NCBI GenBank assembly: GCA_029204225.1
Contig: MU832172.1
Coordinates: 19,592 to 83,591, forward strand
Direction: 5' to 3'
Length of the DNA stretch: 64,000 nt
Origin: Diphasiastrum complanatum
Lineage: Eukaryota; Streptophyta; Lycopodiopsida; Lycopodiales; Lycopodiaceae
A program made the translations under genes and the position numbers. Positions 52,985 to 63,109 of this stretch are shown piece after piece; position 1 is the stretch's first letter, and each line of letters begins with the position of its first letter. The notes under the pieces were generated by a model, which was not told the origin of the DNA, ran no database searches, and worked only from the letters and a program-made list of their open reading frames with translations.

Positions 52985-54289
52985 GTGCAAACTAGTACTA
53001 TTGCCAATTTGGATCAAGAGATTAGGAGAAAGTTTTCAGATGTGTTCATAGATGATCTTCCATCTATTTTACCTCATAAGAGGAATGTTGAACATAAGAT
53101 TGAATTAATACCCGGATCATGTCCTGTCAATAGACGTCCTTACAGAATAAGTCTTAAGGAGGAAGAGGAAGTGAGACGGATGGTCGATGATTATCTGGCC
53201 CAAGGGGCAAATACGACCTAGTTATTCCCCTTTTGCCTCTTCGATCATTCTTGTAGAAAAGAAGGATGGATCATGGCGTATGTGTGTGGATTATCGAGGT
53301 TTGAACAAGATAACTGTTAAACATCGATATCCTATGCCACGTATAGGTGATTTGATTGATGCCTTGTCAGGTGCCACTATGTTCAGTAAAATAGACCTGA
53401 AGAGTGGATACCATCAGGTTAGAGTTCGTGAAGAGGATGTACACAAGACTGCCTTCAAAACTCGGTTTGGTCACTATGAGTATCTTGTGATGCCATTTGG
53501 ATTGACTAATGCCCCAGCTACATTCATGATGATGATGAATGATGTGCTCAGACCGTATGTGGGTAAATTTGTCGTAAACTTTGTTGATGACATTTTGACT
53601 TACAGTGCAGGTCAGGTCAAGCATATGGCTCACCTTAGGACTGTGTTGTCTACTTTGAGGGAGAACACTTTGTTTTCCAATAGTAAAAAAAGTGAATTGT
53701 TTAAAAAAGAGATTGAGTATCTTGGTCATGTAGTGTCTATTGATGGAGTAAGGCCAGATCCTAAGAAGGTTGCTATGATCATTGTGTGGCCTGTGCCAGC
53801 TGATTTGACAGCACTCCGTTCTTTTCTTGGATTGGCAGTATTCTATAGAAAATATGTTAAGAAATACTCCTATATTGCAGCACCTTTGACTAATTTTACT
53901 CAAAAGAATAAATTTGGTGAGTGGACTGAACTGCTACAAGCAAGCTTTGATCAGTTGAAGCAAGCTATTGCTGAGTGCATCACTCTAAAGATTGTAGACC
54001 CTCAAAAGCCCTATGTTATAGATACAGATGCAAGTGACATTGTTGTGGGAGCTGTTCTGATGCAAGAGGGTAGGCCTGTGGCCTTTGAGAGCAAGAAGCT
54101 CAACCCTACTCAGAAACATTATCCAACTCATGAGAAGGAGTTGTATGCCATAGTTCATGCATTAAAGGCATGGAGGCATTATCTGTATGGATCGGAATTT
54201 GAGGTATTCACTGATCATGATACCTTGAGATACTTTTGTATGCATCCAGACCTTAGAGGCTGGCAAGCCAGATGGTCTGAGCTCATGAT
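52985..54289 (+). pseudogene. Gypsy-C RT and RNase H, truncated
   Basis: 52985 frame: HKRNVEHKIELIPGSCPVNR and RPYRISLKEEEEV. 53187 frame: SSIILVEKKDGSWRMCVDYR, FSKIDLKSGYHQVRVREEDV, VMPFGLTNAPATFM and catalytic FVVNFVDDILTYS, then LRSFLGLAVFYRKYVKKYSY. RNase H follows: PYVIDTDASDIVVGAVLMQE, AFESKKLNPTQKHYPTHEKE and YGSEFEVFTDHDTLRYF. This is a chromovirus-like gypsy pol with one frameshift near 53200. It breaks at 54289, inside RNase H, where a Gypsy-B scrap begins; integrase is absent. Confidence 0.93.
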
Positions 54290-54700
54290 AAAACCTACAC
54301 ACCAATCACCACTAAATGGCTAAACAAACTAATGTTGACGAAGTGAACACCAAGATTGGTATTAGGCATCATAAACGATTATCAGAATCTCTTACTCAAG
54401 CCATTGCGATATGGATTGACCACCCCCTCACCAAAACCAAGGGTTTGGATATCATCACCTATGATGGTGAGATACAAACCAATTATGATCGATGCATGGG
54501 GCAGAGGTGAATTCGTGACTCATTGTTCAGGAATGCATACATCAAGTGAAAGTGAGAGTGAACACAATAGCAAAGACGTCAAAAAGAGGAAGCAACAGAA
54601 GAAAGCTGGGAGATGAACTCGATTTTTCCCGCCGGGGAATATGTGTTAGGCCTTTTTGGCCATAACAATGGACATTGTAAATATGTGGACATTGTAAATA
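54290..54700 (+). repeat. Gypsy-B scrap: extra-ORF end plus first bases of LTR
   Basis: Plus-strand match to 61357-61770: AAAACCTACACACCAATCACC, then the line IINDYQNLLLKPLRYGLTTP and a tail NSKDVKKRKQQKKAGR at 54356-54616. CCCGCCGGGGAATA and the LTR start TGTTAGGCC at 54644 follow. It ends about 55 bases into the LTR. The ORF end is nearly identical to that of copy 1. Confidence 0.85.
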
Positions 54701-54719
54701 TCACCAAAAAAAAACAATA

Positions 54720-55370
54720 GCGCATCAAACCAAGGTCAATCATATCAAATTTGGAGGATAGATCCTTTTTCATAGCACTAATCAAATCATCATCATTGTC
54801 TGTGATTATGAGGTCATCTACATATAACACAATCAGTGTGATGCTAGAGTCGCCAGCAAAGTAGTAAAGGTTGAAATCTGAAAAAGTGTGTGTCAAACTT
54901 CTAGACAAGAGATACTTATCAAAGTGGCTATACCAAGCTTGTCTCAATCCATACAAGGCCTTTTTCAATCTGCTATGCCTTGTATCACAAACCCACTAAG
55001 TTGCTCCATGTACACTTCTTCTTAAATCTTACCATTCAAAAAAATAGAACTTTACATCCATTTGATGTTGACTCCACCCAAATAATGTCGCCAAGGCAAT
55101 CACCATGCAAAGTGTGTGTCCCACTTGGCCACACGAGCGAAGGTCTTCTCATAATCAATGCCCTTACTCTATGGCATACCCTTTCTCTACAAGCCTTGCC
55201 TTGTGTTTTGCAATGGTTTCATCAGTATTGTACTTCATCCTATAAACCGATTTGTTGCCAAATGGGTCTCTTTCTCTTTGGAAGATCCACTATCTCACAA
55301 AGATCCATTTATGCCCTTTGATCTTTGGCTTAATTGGGAAGCATGTCTAGCTTCATTAAGAATTTAGAAA
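54720..55370 (-). pseudogene. Copia RT fragment, minus strand
   Basis: Minus strand: [15 protein letters not shown] (about 55200), LKKALYGLRQAWYSHFDKYL (54970) and LYVDDLIITDNDDDLI (catalytic YVDD, about 54830), then KFDMIDLGLMRYC. Frameshifts and stops throughout. Same copia subgroup as the fragment at 20095-20880 rather than Copia-1 or Copia-2. Confidence 0.85.
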
Positions 55371-55549
55371 TCGTGCATCTACTACACACAGAAGATGTAA
55401 ACTCCATAAGAACTTGTCTACAACAGTTGTACAACAACAATACTGAAACATGGGAAGTTGCTTTGAAATCCACATTTTAGTTGGACTTTGAGTGCAAAAA
55501 TATCGGCTAGCATTTGTCGATATCCACTAGGGAGCATGTTTCCACACAA

Positions 55550-56375
55550 ACCAATGTAGAACAAGTAAACAGTTCATCAACAACAGTGGTATGTTTTTCA
55601 GCAATAGTGGTCTAAACAGACATGGCTCTCAATTTTTACCTTCTTAATATTTTATGTCATTGTTGCAGATTTTGTTTAGACTAGTATTTGTTTCTCGTCA
55701 ACTTGCAAGTTCTAGAAATTTTTGACCTCAATTTCTTGCTTTGAACTCTCTGAAATTAAATGTTGTAAATGCCTACGTGACTCACGATTTTTCTCTGATT
55801 TCCAAGAGCATCTTTGCAACATACCTAGGTATTATATATTCATATAAAAAGTGAGTTTCTTTAGTGGGAACCAAAATTGGGATTTCAAAAAAACCATAAA
55901 AAATCTTTAAGGCTAGTTCACATTTGATTCACGCTGATAGTCTATTCGTGCATGGACTGGATATTATCATCTACAAAAATGGAGTTTTTCATAGAAAGAG
56001 TAAACATATAGATATTGTGAACCGTTTCAAAGTATAAAGAAAATTGGTTCTTTAGCTGACAAACTAGATCTTCAAAACAATACTATAGCTCACCATGTGT
56101 TTCATGTAAGCTGCCTAAAATTAAGTTTACATGAAAGTGACGTAGTTGGTTCAGAGGAAGATCTTACCCATTTGGAGGACTTATCGCTTAGTGTTCATTT
56201 GGAACCTCACTCAAAACTAGAGATAAACAATTGAGAAATTGTTCTATCTCTGAGTGCTTGATCAGGTGCAAGGGATGGACTGAGGATGAAGATTCGTGGG
56301 ACTGGGTCAAAAGCATAAAGAAGAATTTCCATAGGTTTCACTTCTAGAGATAGAAGTGGTTCAAGGGGGAAAGAA
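55550..56375 (+). repeat. Chimeric block B: copia remnant joined to chromovirus 3' end
   Basis: Parallels 23320-24136 throughout, including the copia-to-gypsy switch near 56020 (GAACCGTTTCA then GAAAATTGG), the integrase tail IGSLADKL, IAHHVFHVSCLKLSLHESDV and a chromodomain line (LEPHSKLE; WDWVKSIKKNF in a shifted frame). Purine tract at 56360-56375. Diverged from block A by scattered substitutions and indels. Confidence 0.8.
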
Positions 56376-57340
56376 TGTTATGTTTATGTCCTATACAAGG
56401 GAATCGAAGTAATTCCTAATGTGGATAGCCGGTCACTCCAGTTGTATGTGATTATTAGTTATGCTACGTCATTATGGACATGGTCATATCAAGTAAATCA
56501 ATAATCATATGAGGGCCGAGACCTATAATTGGAGATAGGAGCACATGCATGGTGAATGACTGCTTTAATGCAAGAATAGGAGGTCAATAGCTCAATAGAG
56601 GTTGCATGGGGATCCTAGGAAGAATATTCTCTCTCTCTTGGAGAAATATATCCTATGGAAACTCGCCCATTTCCCTATTGTGAATTCAGTTTCTTGAACC
56701 AATTTCTCCTCTCCTCTCTTGTGTTCTTCACTATGGCTTGGAGGTGGATTGGTTAGGGTATTGACTAGCCTGTCCATATTGGTTGGGTGGTTCATGCTCC
56801 ACAGGTGTCCTTTTGGTTTGCATGTGATAGGATTCTTGGCAATCATTATAGCAATGATTCCATGTTCTATCTGAGTATCTAATTGATTTGTTTGGTTGTC
56901 TGCTCATCGCATACGCAAGCACCGCACATTAGAAGCTCTTAAATTATTATCTTCTTGTGTTTGCCTACTAAGTCTCCAGTAGTGCACGCACCGAGAGAAT
57001 TGAATAGACTGATCGTCCAATTTCTCTGACAAGGAGCACTTGCATGGTGTTTGACTGCTATGATGCAAGAATAGGAGATCAATAGCTTAATATAGGCTGC
57101 AAGGGGATCCTAAAGGAAATATTCTCTCCTCTTGGAGAGAATACATACCATGGAAGCTCGACCATCTCCCTATTGGAATTTCAGATTCTTGAGCCAATTT
57201 CCTCTCCTCTCTTGTATTCATTCATTGTGGCTTGGGCCCGGGTGAAGTGGTTAGGGTATTGACTAGCCTCTTCATGTTGGTTGGGTGGTTTATGCTCCAC
57301 TTGTGTCTTGTTGGTTTGCATGTGATAGCATTCTTGAAGA
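56376..57340 (+). repeat. Chromovirus 3' LTR with internal duplication
   Basis: Starts TGTTATGTTTATGTCC after the purine tract. The segment 56558-56835 (GCAAGAATAGGAGGTCAATAG to GTTTGCATGTGATAG) recurs at 57060-57330. Either the LTR carries a roughly 500-base internal duplication, or a second LTR fragment sits behind the first. The left copy at 24137-24575 is interrupted before this point and cannot decide. Confidence 0.6.
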
Positions 57341-57357
57341 TCTTCAGTTGTCAATCT

Positions 57358-57790
57358 TTATATAGGGAGGCAATTCTCGACACTACAATTGCTTTCGAAA
57401 AAGAAAAGCTCCTTGAATGAGCCTTTGTTCTCAGTCTTGAACAATATCTTGGAATCTTCATCCTCATCATAGTAGTTCTCACGTATTTGACCAAGCATTT
57501 TCGATTCACTAAATGGAGCAACACCTTTATTTATGGACATGACCAAGCATAGTTTATCACCTTTTGCGATGACAGCCCACTGATATGCCTCGTGTGAATG
57601 ATAACTAATCTTTTCGAAAAATTTTGCTACAACAATTTTTTTTTGGCTTTGGATTATCACGGACGGTGGAGACTTTTGCGGGTGAGTCACCCTCACCTCT
57701 GAGATGACCAGTCCTTCGCTTCTTATGCGTCACCTTAGGAGTAACAAATCCCTCTGAGACTTTAAATTTGATCGTTTGTGTGGGTTTGCT
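57358..57790 (-). CDS. Unrecognised ORF, minus strand
   Basis: 112 open codons from 57696, with coding-like sequence upstream in a second frame (FKVSEGFVTPKVTHKKRRTG, 57780-57710). The main part reads FFEKISYHSHEAYQWAVIAK, LVMSINKGVAPFSESKMLGQ and YYDEDEDSKILFKTENKGSF. No family is recognised. It lies between an LTR fragment and the minisatellite and may be an exon of a lost gene. Confidence 0.35.
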
Positions 57791-57984
57791 ATTACAGAAA
57801 CAATCAACATGAGAAAGTTACCAAACCGTCATAAAACTCTCTTTTTAGTCAATTATTTTTAATATAGAATATGCATGCGAACTAGTTTTGCTAAAAAAAA
57901 AAAGAGAAAGTAGACAGAAAATTGTCAAAATGTGCATCTAAAAAACAATATTTTTTCTTTAGTTTGTCACTAAAATTTGTCGAT

Positions 57985-58370
57985 TTTATACGATAGATCG
58001 ATACCTGGTATCGATTTGCTATATCAAACTGACAAATGATACGGAAAATCGATATCGGGTATCGATCTATAGTATCAAATTTACAAATGATACTAGACAT
58101 CGATACCAAGTATCGATCTTTGGTATCATTTGTCAGTTTGATACATGAAATCAATACCGGGTATCGATCTGCCTTATCAAATTGAAAAATGATACTAGAA
58201 ATCGATATCCGGTATGGATCTCTCGTATAATTTGTCAATTTGATATGGCAGATCAATATCCGGTATCGATTTCTCGGTATCGATCTCTCATAGGACTTTT
58301 CAATTTGATATGGCAGATCAATACCCGGTATCGATTTGTCGTATCATCTACAAATGACTCTATTATTACA
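57985..58370. repeat. 51-bp minisatellite with near-palindromic units
   Basis: Seven consecutive units, most 51 bases long (one longer), each centred on ATCGATACC..GGTATCGAT and ending TCAAATTTACAAATGATA or its complement. Because 51 is a multiple of three, all frames give 17-residue repeats, which explains the long minus-strand frame here. Confidence 0.9.
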
Positions 58371-58675
58371 TAAAGTCATTTTTTAACAATTGATATGCGG
58401 TATCGACATGTCGTATCATTGGTAGTATATGATACCCGAGAATGATCCCACACATCAATGTTTGGTATGAAGGATGCTCAAAATTATTATTCAAAAATGC
58501 TTAAATAAAATTGATGTTTTTGACACACAAATTCTATATTATTTTAGGAAGCACAAAAGAACCAAGTGACAAAAAAATGAGTTGTTACTGAATATCGATT
58601 TATTTTAGAAGTTTTGTGCAAGGTTTGTCTTTTGAAAAAAAATACATTCTTGGTAAAATGATTTCAGTTTCCAAC
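58371..58675. other. Spacer between minisatellite and Gypsy-B copy 2
   Basis: AT-rich with two more isolated GATAT/GGTATCGAC half-units at 58390-58445. Nothing else seen. Confidence 0.4.
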
Positions 58676-59420
58676 ATCAATTTTATGAAAAAAAATTTGG
58701 ATGATTTTTGTTTGTATGGTGATGTGGATGATCATCTAGCATACTTGGAGAAGTGTTTTCAGAGATGCTATGAATTAGGCATTTGTTTGAATCCAAATAA
58801 ATGCACTTTTTGTGTGCGACGCAGAGTTCTGCTAGGATAGATCATCTCAAAAGAAGGTCTGTCAATTGAACCAACAAAAATAGAGGTCATCAAGAACATG
58901 TGGGTTCCAAAGATAGCGAAAGAGATGCAGACTTTCTTAGGCATGACGAGCGACTATCGCCGATATATTTATGCATATGTGGAAAGGACTTACATTCTAT
59001 ATGAAGTTCTGAAGAAGGGGTGGTATACAAAATCACTATTCGATGGTATAAGGCATTCTGGGATTTAATCGATGCCTTGGTGAATGGCCCAATTCTGCGG
59101 CCACCAGATTGGAGCAAGTCGTTTCATGTTCATGCAGATGCATCTCAAATGGCGGTGGGCTATGTGATCACCTGGTTTGTTATGCAAGTAAGATGCTCAC
59201 ACCTGCGGAAAAGAACTATTCAACTACGGAGAGAGAGGCGCTAAGTTTGATTTTTGCTCTTCGCAAGTTTCAACATTTTCAGCTGGATAATAGATTCGTC
59301 ATCTACATGGATCATCAACCTTTACTATAATGAATTCATAAACTAGCAATTGTTGGTAGGATTGCAAGATGGATGATTCTATTCCAGGAGTTTGAATTTG
59401 ATATTCGGATCCGACCAGAC
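58676..59420 (+). pseudogene. Gypsy-B copy 2 RT end and RNase H
   Basis: RT tail YLEKCFQRCYELGICLNPNK; then RNase H as overlapping frames: ALVNGPILRPPDWSKSFHVH, HADASQMAVGYVITW, SKMLTPAEKNYSTTEREALS and FQLDNRFVIYMDHQPLL, with a stop (TAA at 59328) and at least two frameshifts. Confidence 0.85.
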
Positions 59421-59459
59421 AGAGTACATACAATTGCAAATCAATTGTCTCACATTGCG

Positions 59460-60890
59460 ATGAGGGATACCAAGGAGGGCATTGATGAAATGCCAGATGC
59501 TCAGTTGTTTAGCTCGGAGACATTATATGAGTCCTGGTATGGTGATTTATATAATCTTTTAACGCATGGAACATTAGTGGGACATTCTAAGAAATCTCAA
59601 TGGTGCCAATTGATTTGGTGATCACGTGACTTTCAAGTAATTGAAGGTCAGTTGTATAAACATGGTCATAATCAGGTGTTAAGACGATGTGTCCAGTTGC
59701 AAGATATATAGGCTATTATTGATGAAGCTCATTTGGGGTCCACGGGTGGACACTTCCCCACCGAAATAACCGTGTGTAAGATTTTGCAGGCAGGGCCAAG
59801 GCTGTGGAAAGATACTACGGCATTCTGTCATAGTTGCAATGTTTGTCAACGACAAGGACGGCTAGTTCCCATGATGGATTGTCCATTGGTACCACTACAT
59901 CCAATAGAGCCGTTTCAGCGATAGGGGTTGGCTTTTATTGGTAAAATTAACCCAGCTTTGGCAAATGGGCACAAATATATTGACGTAGCAATTGATTACC
60001 TACGAAGTGGGCAGAAGCAAAAGCCTTGCAAGACAATATCGCAAAATCCACTGCCAAATTCATATTTAATAATATTCTAACTCAATTTGGATGTCCTATT
60101 GGAAATTCTGTCTGATAGAGGTCCACATTTTGTGAATAGTACTTTGAAGGAGATTGGCATATTTGTTCCGAACTAATCCCAAGATGTCAACTTCTTACTA
60201 TCCCCGTGGTAATGGCCAAGCCGAGGCTACCAATAAAACTTTGAAGGCTATTATAGCAAAACAAGTGTTGGAAAAAGGAGGTTCATGGCATGAATTTTTA
60301 CAACCAACATTATGGTGTATCGCACAACCTATAAGATTTCTATCGGACACACACCATTCCAATTGGTTTATGGCACAGATGCTATTATGCCATACGAGTT
60401 CATTTTGCCAACTCTCTGCATTCAAGGTGCATATAATCTGGGCAACAATGAAGTATTGCATGAGCGGTTAATTCCGTTGGAAAAACTATAGGAACATCGA
60501 GGCTATGGTTACTAGCAGAATTGGCTGATCAAACAACAACAAGCTCGATGGTTTGACAAGCACATCCATGAGTGAGAACTAAAGAAAGGAGATTTGGTAT
60601 TGTACTACCCGAGGAGTATTACAAATACTCTGAAATCCAAGGATCAACATTGGGACGGACCGGTACCGTACAAGGTTCTAGATATATTTGGTAATAATGT
60701 GTTGATTTCTTGGAAGAACCCACCGTGGGTGCCGTTTATTGTAAACAATAGCAAGATAAAGGTTTATCACCCTCATGAAGAAAAGGGGAATATCAATAGA
60801 GGGGTAATCTATTTCTTGTTCAACATTATGAAGGCAGGCATTACATTCAACCATCGTCAGTTGGGAGAATCGTGGCGGAAGCCTGGATGA
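59460..60890 (+). pseudogene. Gypsy-B copy 2 integrase
   Basis: GSTGGHFPTEITVCKILQAG, CHSCNVCQRQGRLVPMMDCP (zinc finger), a stop at PFQR*GLAFIG where copy 1 has WGLDFIG, so the first catalytic Asp is Ala here. NPKMSTSYYPRGNGQAEATN with the core end follows, then a short stretch to YPRSITNTLKSKDQHWDGPV and YKVLDIFGNNVLISW (C-terminal domain). Inactive. Confidence 0.85.
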
Positions 60891-60928
60891 CGATTTCGTA
60901 CGAAGATGCATGTGAAAGCAAAACGCGG

Positions 60929-60929
<1 letters not shown>

Positions 60930-60985
<56 letters not shown>
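60930..60985. repeat. (TA)n microsatellite
   Basis: About 27 uninterrupted AT units inside Gypsy-B copy 2, after the integrase end. The Tyr/Ile frames over it are artefacts. Confidence 0.97.
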
Positions 60986-60990
<5 letters not shown>

Positions 60991-61075
60991 GAGGTTAGTT
61001 TTTCGAGAATTGCAAGTAGATTCACATCTTTGGGCAGTGATATTATGTATCACTAACATCTAGGTAATGCACATT

Positions 61076-61717
61076 ATAGTACCATTCAAAGACAGGCCAA
61101 GTTTAAACCTTGGTTGGCTGGAGAATGTCGAAATTTTGACACCTTATACACAGTGATAGTAGAATATGTGATAATTCATATCCAATGGAGGACATATTGG
61201 CATTGGGAGGAGGATTTTTAGCAGCGAGTAAAGCAGACTGAAGGTTGCATCACTGAAAGAAAGGCCAACAAGGGAACCCAATGAACCGTAACATACGAGA
61301 CCTTAGAGCTTCACCATTTTACAGCGATTGTGACGAATCAAATGCAGGAGTTGTTCGTGAATAAAACCTACACACCAATCACCACTGAATGGCTGAACAA
61401 ACTAATGTTGAAGAAGCAAACACCACGATTGGTATCAGACATCATAGATGATTATCAGAATCTCTTACTCAAGCAATTGCGGTATGGATTGACCACCCCC
61501 TCACCAAAACCAAGGGTTTGGATATCACCACCGATGTTGGCGAGATACAAACGAATTACGATTGATGCATAGTGCAAAGGTGAATCCGTGACTCATTGTT
61601 CATGAATGCATACATCAAGTGAAAGTGAGAGCGAACACAATAGCAAAGACAGTTAAAAAGAGAAAGCGACAGAAGAAAGTTGGGAGATGAACTTGGTTTT
61701 TCCCGCCGGGGAATATG
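61076..61717 (+). pseudogene. Gypsy-B copy 2 extra ORFs
   Basis: The first line STIQRQAKFKPWLAGECRNF, through EGCITERKANKGTQ, corresponds to 45191-44913. The second, MTNQMQELFVNKTYTPITTE to YKRITIDA at 61330-61572 and on in a shifted frame to the basic tail, corresponds to 44875-44516. Damaged by one stop and one frameshift. Confidence 0.75.
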
Positions 61718-62311
61718 TGTTAGGCCTTTTTGGCCAAAACAATGGACATTGTAAATATGTGGTTGTTAATGTAAGTGTAGGATTTTTGGTTATGTAATTG
61801 AAGTTTTATCACATAAAGATGTAATTATGATGTAAGGTCTTGATGTTAGGAGACGTCATGGTAGGACATTTATGAAGTTAAAGCTGATAGGTTAGTTAAC
61901 GTTTAGTCATATTCGGGAGGAACCCAAACAGTTCGTAAGTGACCACAAGGTCATTAATTGTGGTTTCCATGCGGTCTCTATGCGAAGTTGAACCGACCAC
62001 TTGCGGTCATTACGAAGGGCTGCGATACTAGATTGTAGTATCCTCACAAAAGTATAATTAGGACATTTGGAGCCAGATTGGGGGCTTTTGGATTTTACAC
62101 TGTTTAGGCAGTAGTATGTTCAAAAGACTAAGGGGGAGAGCCGAGCATTTTAAATGTTCAGTAATCCAGATTCTATATTGTACTACAGACAGCAAGATGA
62201 ATTTTCTTGCCTAAGACCTCTTAGCAGTGCCAATGTTGACTCTGTTTGTTGTTCAGTCTATAATTTTAGGTGTTTGGCAATGTTGACTATGTTTGCTAGT
62301 CAGTCTATAAC
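61718..62311 (+). repeat. Gypsy-B copy 2 3' LTR, interrupted
   Basis: Starts TGTTAGGCCTTTTTGGCC; follows 44488-44100 and then 26675-26510 (reverse) until TCAGTCTATAAC. There the Athila/Tat-type LTR begins. In uninterrupted copies the next bases are TCTAGGTG. The remaining LTR lies outside the window or is lost. Confidence 0.85.
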
Positions 62312-63087
62312 TGATGGAGGGTTTGTGGATCCCAAGGCAACCCTAACCTTAGTCAATAAGTGAGAGGGATTTGGCCCCTGCGTGTGTAAGTCCAACCCAA
62401 TGACCACATAGTTATTTGATTGATTAGTTAAAAGTTAATAAAGGACTTTAGGCCTTTTTGCGGGACTTTTAATGTCGCAGGGCCTAAATGTCAAGTTAGT
62501 GAATAAAGTTGGGTTTCCCTCCAATTTTGATGGTTCCCACACGTTTTTTAAATTTGAATAAAAAGAGAGGCAAGACTGGACCAATAGGATTCAGAGGCCA
62601 GGGTCCTCCTCTCTATTGTAAAAAGGGACCAACTCGAGTTGCTCCTGATGTCCATTTTCTCATTTCAATAAAGCAAATTGGTTCTCTTTAGAAATTGATT
62701 GATGAATGTCCTTGCTCTTCCTTTCTTTTCCTCCATTTCTCATGCTTTCTTTGGATTTGCTAATTGTTGGATCTGATCATTATTGGGATTGCCATTTCTT
62801 ATGCTTTTTGTGAGAGAGAAAGAGAGAGAGAGAAGAGTAAATTTCTATCATTGTTGTGGATTTAGGGTTAAAGGAAGTAGGGCTAATGGATGTAGTGTTA
62901 ATGCTTAATGTTTAATGGATGTAGTGTTAATGGATGTTAGTGTTAGATCCTCCATTCATGTTGAAATCTGAACTATACTATCGCTCTCATGGGAACCACC
63001 TACGCGTGACAACTAACCTCCGTCTCTTTGATGCTAGATTTACTACATCTTGAATTTAGGTAAGGCAAGGAAAGAAAACTCACTACA
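62312..63087 (+). repeat. Athila/Tat-type 5' LTR
   Basis: Begins TGATGGAGGG and ends CTCACTACA, followed by ATTT and the primer site. About 776 bases. It contains a short tandem array near 62885-62945 built on TTAATGGATGTAGTG and a (GA)n run near 62815. The insertion point interrupts the Gypsy-B LTR. Confidence 0.75.
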
Positions 63088-63091
63088 ATTT

Positions 63092-63109
63092 TGGCGCCGT
63101 TGTCGGGGA
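63092..63109 (+). other. Primer-binding site, TGGCGCCGTTG type
   Basis: TGGCGCCGTTGTCGGGGA. TGGCGCCGTTGCCGGGGA is the site I recall for plant Athila/Tat gypsy elements; this differs by one base. Confidence 0.9.

Larger units (their letters stand above)
58676..62311 (+). mobile_element. Gypsy-B copy 2, 5' truncated, inverted relative to copy 1
   Basis: Plus-strand order: RT end (DDFCLYGDVDDHLAYLEKCF, 58690; CTFCVRRRVLLG), RNase H (59040-59420), linker and integrase (59460-60890), (TA)n block, extra ORFs (61076-61700) and 3' LTR (61718-62311), which is cut by an Athila/Tat-type LTR. Faces copy 1 in opposite orientation 9 kb away. Heavy frameshifting. Confidence 0.88.

Noticed and set aside
57891-58256. 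121-codon minus-strand frame with 17-residue repeats, looking like a repeat protein
   Set aside because: The 51-base minisatellite period keeps all frames open; no sign of coding constraint.
60678-61063. Frames with long Tyr-Ile repeats on both strands
   Set aside because: Direct translation of the (TA)n microsatellite inside Gypsy-B copy 2.
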